Source: Lepidurus packardi
Lineage: Eukaryota; Arthropoda; Branchiopoda; Notostraca; Triopsidae
Assembly (NCBI GenBank): GCA_023053545.1
Contig: JAKZAN010000004.1
Coordinates: 10,106,001-10,170,000, forward strand
Direction of reading: 5' to 3'
Length of the DNA: 64,000 nt
Under the pieces are notes generated by a model. The model saw only the letters and a list, made by a program, of their open reading frames with translations, ran no database searches and was not told the origin of the DNA. Below, one piece after another: positions 60,501 through 64,000 of the stretch (position 1 is its first letter; every line of letters starts with the position of its first letter). The position numbers and the translations under genes were made by a program.

Positions 60501-61432
60501 AGATCAAACTTGTAAAAAGGAAAAAGGAACCCCAAACCTCTTATTACGACAAAAAAAAAAACTTTTTTCCACTTCCTTTCATTCCTTTTTAGTTTCTCGA
60601 GGATCCTTTTCTTCTTCTGATCATCTTTTTTTTCATTATTGGAGCTCCTCTCCTTTACCCAAGACCCATAGTTTGTGGGCAAATTCAGCGCAGTCATTAA
60701 TGAAGCTCCCCCTCCCCGTTTTTAAAACTCAATAATTTCTGTTTTTATTCTCTACTTTTTGTTCTGTTCCAAAATTGGAAAATAAACAAAAGAACCTTCA
60801 TTCGCAGGATTTCCGAATGTTGCCAAATAGCACAGAAATTATCTTTGACCAGATCGTGATTTAGTTCACCCTTTGGTCCATTATTATTAGTCTATTTGGT
60901 CCATTATTATTATTATTTATTATTATTATTATTTTGGTCCAGTCTATTTGGTCCATTATTATTATTATTATTATTTATTATTATTTTGGTCCATTATTAG
61001 TCTATTTGGTCCATTATTAGTATTTGGTCCATTATTAGTATTAGTGAACTACAATTGTGTTTTACGGGATTCGAATGTGAATTCGCTTTTATAATTAAGA
61101 ATTCTATAAATATAATTCTGAATTGTTGACAATTTTATTTAAGGGAAAATATTGTTGTTGAGGGAATTGAGTTTATAAAGTGTAGATTATATAGTTTAGG
61201 CTGAGTTCTTAATTACTTTTCTTCTCTTATTTTATAAAACAGGTTTACTATGGAATCGTCAACTCACCGCGAAATGAAGGCAAAGATTACTTTGAGATTA
61301 ACGAACAGACGGGCGAAATCTTCACCAAAGTCGTCTTTGACCGCGAAAAGCAAGGTGCTTATGCCTTGGAAGTGGAAGCACGTGATGGAGCACCCTCAGC
61401 CCGCCCTAATTCCAATGGCATGCCCAATGCCG
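43393..61432 (+). CDS. CadN: N-cadherin (CadN), 5' part, truncated by the window edge
   Basis: Classical-type arthropod cadherin for calcium-dependent adhesion, in axon guidance and photoreceptor targeting in insects. Exons: 43393..44830, 51962..51973, 52074..52265, 52360..52606, 52666..52882, 53854..54401, 54459..54654, 55235..55360, 55439..55585, 55645..55836, then either 57105..57295 or 57563..57753, 58785..58974, 59067..59249, 61243..61432. Phases agree; about 1,356 residues are encoded, ending in phase 1. ATG 43393 has a gttgccATGG context and starts a signal peptide (FWVNLILLILAVVSHAQ). A basic, possibly cleaved segment (RYRKHRIAKRRVTR) precedes the conserved block VRVKKKWDYEELGPEKTIDF. 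Cadherin repeats follow with DVNDEPPYF, DVNDNAPKF, DVNDNKPVF, DVNDNPPLF and DVNDEIPLF, plus DADxGSNA-type calcium sites. Order and wording match Drosophila CadN closely. The remaining repeats, laminin-G/EGF, TM and catenin-binding parts lie beyond 64,000. Adhesive function is known for the family, not shown here. Confidence 0.95.
45618..45770. mobile_element. Short hairpin element (MITE-like)
   Basis: Arms of about 45 bp, one on each side of a roughly 60-bp spacer, are inverted copies. The left arm carries TACTGGCTGCACTGGTGCAA and the right arm TTGCACCAGTGCAGCCAGTG. The outer ends GCGTGTT and AACGCGC also pair. No target duplication could be defined. Confidence 0.65.
45940..46036. repeat. Imperfect palindrome centred on CGATCG
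   Basis: CAGTCAATTAAA (45,961) is mirrored by TTTAATTGACTG (ends 46,016), with the centre TTCGATCGAA. Outer words GGCAATCCCTT and AAGGGATACC also roughly pair. The whole stretch is about 97 bp. It lies about 80 bp upstream of the transposase remnant and may be part of the same insertion. Confidence 0.6.
46119..46373 (+). pseudogene. pogo/Tigger-type transposase N-terminal remnant, frameshifted
   Basis: The frame from ATG 46119 reads KEKLRLIETYDKLYLKDLPE. After a frameshift near 46,215, the next frame reads AAVKLGIPQSSLLNVLKN. Together these resemble the CENP-B/pogo-type helix-turn-helix (K.KL.II..Y then .A..LGIP.STL..ILKN). A stop follows at 46,373, and no DDE catalytic domain is visible, so it is a dead fragment. 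The family call rests on the HTH pattern only. Confidence 0.6.
46449..46745 (+). repeat. Direct repeat pair of about 150 bp
   Basis: Copies at 46,449-46,603 and 46,604-46,745 share TCGATTAATAG, ATATTCACTTGGCAA, TGTGATCACAAT, AGCGGCGTCTACT, GGAATCGAAGGAAATTCTTC and ATTGGTAACCGAGAT. They sit head-to-tail directly downstream of the transposase remnant. Confidence 0.85.
50186..50664. mobile_element. MITE, copy 1 (same family as 62,420-62,792)
   Basis: It starts GGCCACGGTGTAGTTCAAGT and ends ACACAGTGGCCTTA, imperfect terminal inverted repeats. Internal words are shared with the copy at 62,420: TTTGTGCCAAAAGATGGCAC, GATGCCATACC, AAAGTATCT-like and CATAACTTGAA-like. It carries no open frame and is inserted in CadN intron 1. 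Confidence 0.7.
51962..51973 (+). CDS. CadN: CadN 12-nt microexon
   Basis: CTGGATTAAGGT lies between a good acceptor (gctttccctag) and a good donor (gtaagt). It enters and leaves in phase 1. Inserted between the exon ending GGAG and the exon starting ATACGG, it gives TEGG-AGLRY-TDNQRV. This parallels Drosophila CadN, where AGIKYTDNQRV stands at the same point. Without it the protein would skip four residues, still in frame. Confidence 0.85.
53076..53208 (+). repeat. Tandem duplication of about 78 bp in a CadN intron
   Basis: Two copies of CAAAATACGGTATA, then AATTTACTTTAGAAACTGTA and AAATAGCATGTAAGGCA, nearly identical, lie in the 971-nt intron at 52,883-53,853. The rest of that intron shows nothing recognisable. 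Confidence 0.9.
55837..57104 (+). other. CadN: CadN intron before the alternative pair
   Basis: A 1.27-kb intron with no third alternative exon visible. The introns at 57,754-58,784 and 59,250-61,242 likewise hold no further exon that I can support. Confidence 0.6.
57105..57295 (+). CDS. CadN: CadN alternative exon, version a
   Basis: A 191-nt exon, phase 0 in and phase 2 out, encoding RDKFRLRVVASDRGDPPL, VELDVVDRNNKPPLWDQPLY and LKENVTVGTVVTAVKA. It has exactly the same length, phases and domain position as the exon at 57,563, and both are flanked by consensus splice sites. Including both would break the reading frame. Confidence 0.9.
57563..57753 (+). CDS. CadN: CadN alternative exon, version b
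   Basis: A 191-nt exon, phase 0 in and phase 2 out, encoding REAYKLEAVAQDKGFPPLS, VQIDVVDRANNPPIWDQVVY and VKENKNVGDKVVSVKA. It is the partner of the exon at 57,105 across a 267-nt intron. Drosophila CadN has mutually exclusive exons at this place (exon 7a/7b by my recollection), so the pair appears conserved. Confidence 0.9.
59550..59775 (+). repeat. Degenerate GTTGACTTTAAA repeat (CadN intron)
   Basis: About eight imperfect units of the form AAGTTGACTTT, spaced 15-35 bp apart, in a 2-kb CadN intron. Confidence 0.65.
60885..61045 (+). repeat. ATT microsatellite mixed with a TTTGGTCCATTATT unit
   Basis: Seven copies of TTTGGTCCA-type words (TTTGGTCCATTATTA in most) are separated by ATT triplet runs, ending about 200 bp before the last CadN exon of the window. 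Confidence 0.85.
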
Positions 61433-64000
61433 GTGAGTCGAGAAACTTTTTTTTGATAATTTTGGCGGAAAGGTTTGGGAAACCACGAGGGGGCGTGGAA
61501 TTTGTTTTTTTTTTGCATTGGAAAAGGCCGCCATTCTTGGATATGGCTATGGAAAAGCGAAACCTTTTTCTTTAAGGAGAACAGTTTTCTAAAAGGAGAA
61601 CAATTCCCTGTGCCGGCGATTTTTGGCGTCCTTTTCCTTGAATTGAGATGATTGCCGATGAACGTTGTGATTTTGGAACGGAAAAAATGTGTTTCTTCGT
61701 CCGGGTTTGCGTGACAAGACAGCTAGAGTAACCTCTTGGGAGGCACTGTCGTAAGGCGCCAAATTTGATTAGCGCAGGAACGATTTAGCAAAGTGGCTCG
61801 GATGATTCTCCATGATCCTAACACGTAAAAAGCATTGGGAGTTCTAAATCCCAAGAAAAACATTTGGCGTCCAAGTTTCAAACGTTTAGAATTTATAACA
61901 AGGATAACTTGTGCTGACCTACGCTGTCGGGAGGTTGGGGGGAGAGGGCACAAGTGGAGGCATGGACCCGGGACTTGTCCTTGCACGGAAATGATACTAT
62001 TAGTATGGATCGTTGATTTCTGTCTCTTTGCTGGTGTTGGGCGAGCTGTGAAAATACCTTCCGGGAAAGAAATGGAACATGCTCAAAGTCCGTTCAATTA
62101 TGGAACTGATATCCGGGCCTTAAGACGGTTATAACGTCAACTTTTTACGATATTGGAACAGATTGCAAGGGTTTGCTGACCAGTTTACAGGGCATTCGGT
62201 GGGCTGTTACCGAGGTTAAAAGTGTATAGAACACACACTAGATGGCTATGTTAACATTCCAGTAAATCAAGTTTAATGTAAACTGTAAATGGTAAAGTCA
62301 GGTATACGTTAAGTGTGTTTTTTTCTGACGATGTACAGTTTAGTAAGTATATTTTTTCACTATTTTTCTTTGTACTGTAGTTACAGTAATTATATTTTAT
62401 TGTTAGGACTTGTAGGAAGTTAAGGCCACGGTGTACTGCAAGTAGTTTATCTTTTTGCCAAAAGATGGCACTAATGTGATACCATATCTCGTACTAATTT
62501 CATAAACTTTAAACAAAGAATTAAAAGAAACAGAAAGAGATAATCGAACAAATATTTTTTCTAAAAGTATCTAGATGGTAAATGATTTATTTAAAATTTT
62601 CATAACTTGAACGCTATCGAAATAGTGAAACCGGTATTAAAAAATGAAAACCTGTGGGTAAAACAGATTCATACATCCCATGCATTACTGTCACAATACA
62701 ATTTCATTATATTGTACAGGGAATGGGAATTTTTGAATCAAAATTTGCGACACTGTAGCGCCATAAGGGATTCCAGTATGTCGTGGCCTTAAAGTAGTAA
62801 AATAGTAAAATAAAGAATAATAGAATAAATAAAATAAATAGGCGAAAGCCTACGCTGGTATAATTATTTTTTAAAAAGAATAATAATAGTTAGTGCTTTT
62901 AGCTTCGTTTGGAGTTGACTTCAGGTCGAGATTTGTAAATCTTCTTGAACATTTTTCAAACATATCTGTTGCTTAAAGTGTAAACTACCTTATAAGCAGG
63001 AAACACTGAAAAACGCGTTATTTATCCATATTGCAAAGAAGTTTCAACTTGCATTACCTGAATACAAACTAGAACAAAACACTTAAGTAGGAGCAGTTGA
63101 AAATTGTTTAGCAGTCAAGGAAAAAAAGTTACAGCAACATTATTTTTGTTTTGTTTTTTCTTTTTCGCTTTTGATAGGAAATTTACGAGTGTTTTGCTTT
63201 TAATGGTATTTCCAAGGATCGCAAACAGACTCATTATGTTGTCTAAACAACGCTTAATTGTGTAGCGAGAGTCCAACTTGTTACTTCAGCATTCAGATTT
63301 TCCTTAAAGTTTAATAACAACAAAACCCCGTCATGAGAGCGCTGAAACGAGAAGGAGCAGAGGAGCAGATGTATATTGATTCAGGCGCCAAGCTCCCAGG
63401 GGCGTCCTAGTGCATTCTCTCATGCATGCAGCACATCCCAAAAGCTTTACCCTCCTTGCTCAGGACTTCCTACTTTAGAAACCTGGCATCCACGCTCCGC
63501 CTTCTTGACTGAATGTACGCGCATGCACCGCCAACAACAAACATTCTAATATCGCCGCTTTTGTGAGTGTCTAGAAACATCTTTGACTCTGAATATTAAC
63601 ACTTATTATCATTCTTATTTCGCAATTTCCATAGAATGACGCATTTTTTATTATTCTTTCTGTGAATGCTGATTTTTATCAGAAATAATTTCAAGACATG
63701 ATTTTTAAGAAATTTTCCCCCAGTTTGTTCGCGACATGTGTTTGCTTTTTAGATATTTATTTATTTTGGGTACCGAAAGTAAGCTCAAAGGAAAGTGAAA
63801 GTAGAATAAAAGGAAGTGTCAAGTGACAAACTATAGAGTTAGGAAGAAAAAGTTTACTATTGTACTCCTTGCTCCCCAACAAAGGATGCAAGAGACATGT
63901 GTCGTCTTGAAAAATGAAGACTCTGCTCCTTTTCGGTTTTTCTTGGGATACTTTTGGAACCAAAGAAGCTGAAGAAGGAGTTTCTTCAAGTTCTCTTCCC
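61433..64000 (+). other. CadN: CadN intron running off the right edge
   Basis: After the phase 1 donor (GCCG|gtgagt) the next conserved block (the repeat opening VTKFIRIGIADKND in flies) is not found in the remaining 2.6 kb. The stretch contains the second MITE copy and otherwise nothing I can support. Confidence 0.7.
62420..62792. mobile_element. MITE, copy 2, with TTAA ends
   Basis: It begins TTAAGGCCACGGTGTACTG and ends CAGTATGTCGTGGCCTTAA, giving terminal inverted repeats of about 19 bp with few mismatches and TTAA at both boundaries. At 373 bp with no open frame it looks like a non-autonomous DNA transposon. TTAA target sites are typical of piggyBac-like elements. Confidence 0.8.

Overview
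The window is nuclear DNA of an animal, almost certainly an arthropod. Genes are split by GT-AG introns, many of only 50-100 nt. The cadherin follows the insect CadN domain order closely and keeps an insect-type pair of alternative exons. Short introns and a single-exon alpha-1,4-glycosyltransferase gene of a kind common in branchiopods make a crustacean my best guess, but I cannot name a species. A pol mu/TdT-type polymerase and the motile-cilium protein DRC4 are both present.

Layout, left to right. 1-9,320: 5' part of a Kv-channel-interacting protein (KChIP) gene on the minus strand, with alternative leader exons spread over about 8 kb of repeat-rich intron. 11,215-12,351: single-exon Golgi alpha-1,4-glycosyltransferase (+). 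13,502-13,575: tRNA-Thr(AGT). 14,377-17,362: FHIP2, 13 exons (+). 18,733-22,013: family X DNA polymerase of the mu/TdT type, 10 exons (-). 23,674-28,541: unrecognised secreted Pro/Ala/Tyr-rich protein, 7 exons, with a TATA box (+). 30,802-33,697: CREBRF/REPTOR bZIP regulator (+). 34,553-36,503: spermine oxidase-like flavoenzyme (-), head-to-head with ARHGAP19 (36,700-39,199, +). 39,795-41,591: DRC4/GAS8 (-), tail-to-tail with ARHGAP19. 43,393-61,432: 5' part of N-cadherin CadN (+), running off the right edge.

The genes are unrelated housekeeping, signalling and adhesion genes and do not form a functional cluster. For nine loci I followed exon phases; every exon length agrees with its splice phase, which is the main support for the models. 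Exon lists are given in each entry as start..end in + strand coordinates.

Less ordinary content: a 12-nt microexon and a mutually exclusive exon pair in CadN; introns of 50 and 54 nt; a TTAA-flanked MITE family with two copies in CadN introns; a frameshifted pogo/Tigger-type transposase remnant; a tandem copy of the ARHGAP19 3' end reaching the DRC4 stop codon; and two short words repeated far more often than base composition predicts, GCCACGCC (12 exact copies) and TCGAACGTT (7 exact copies). I did not find a defence-type or otherwise clearly new multi-gene system.
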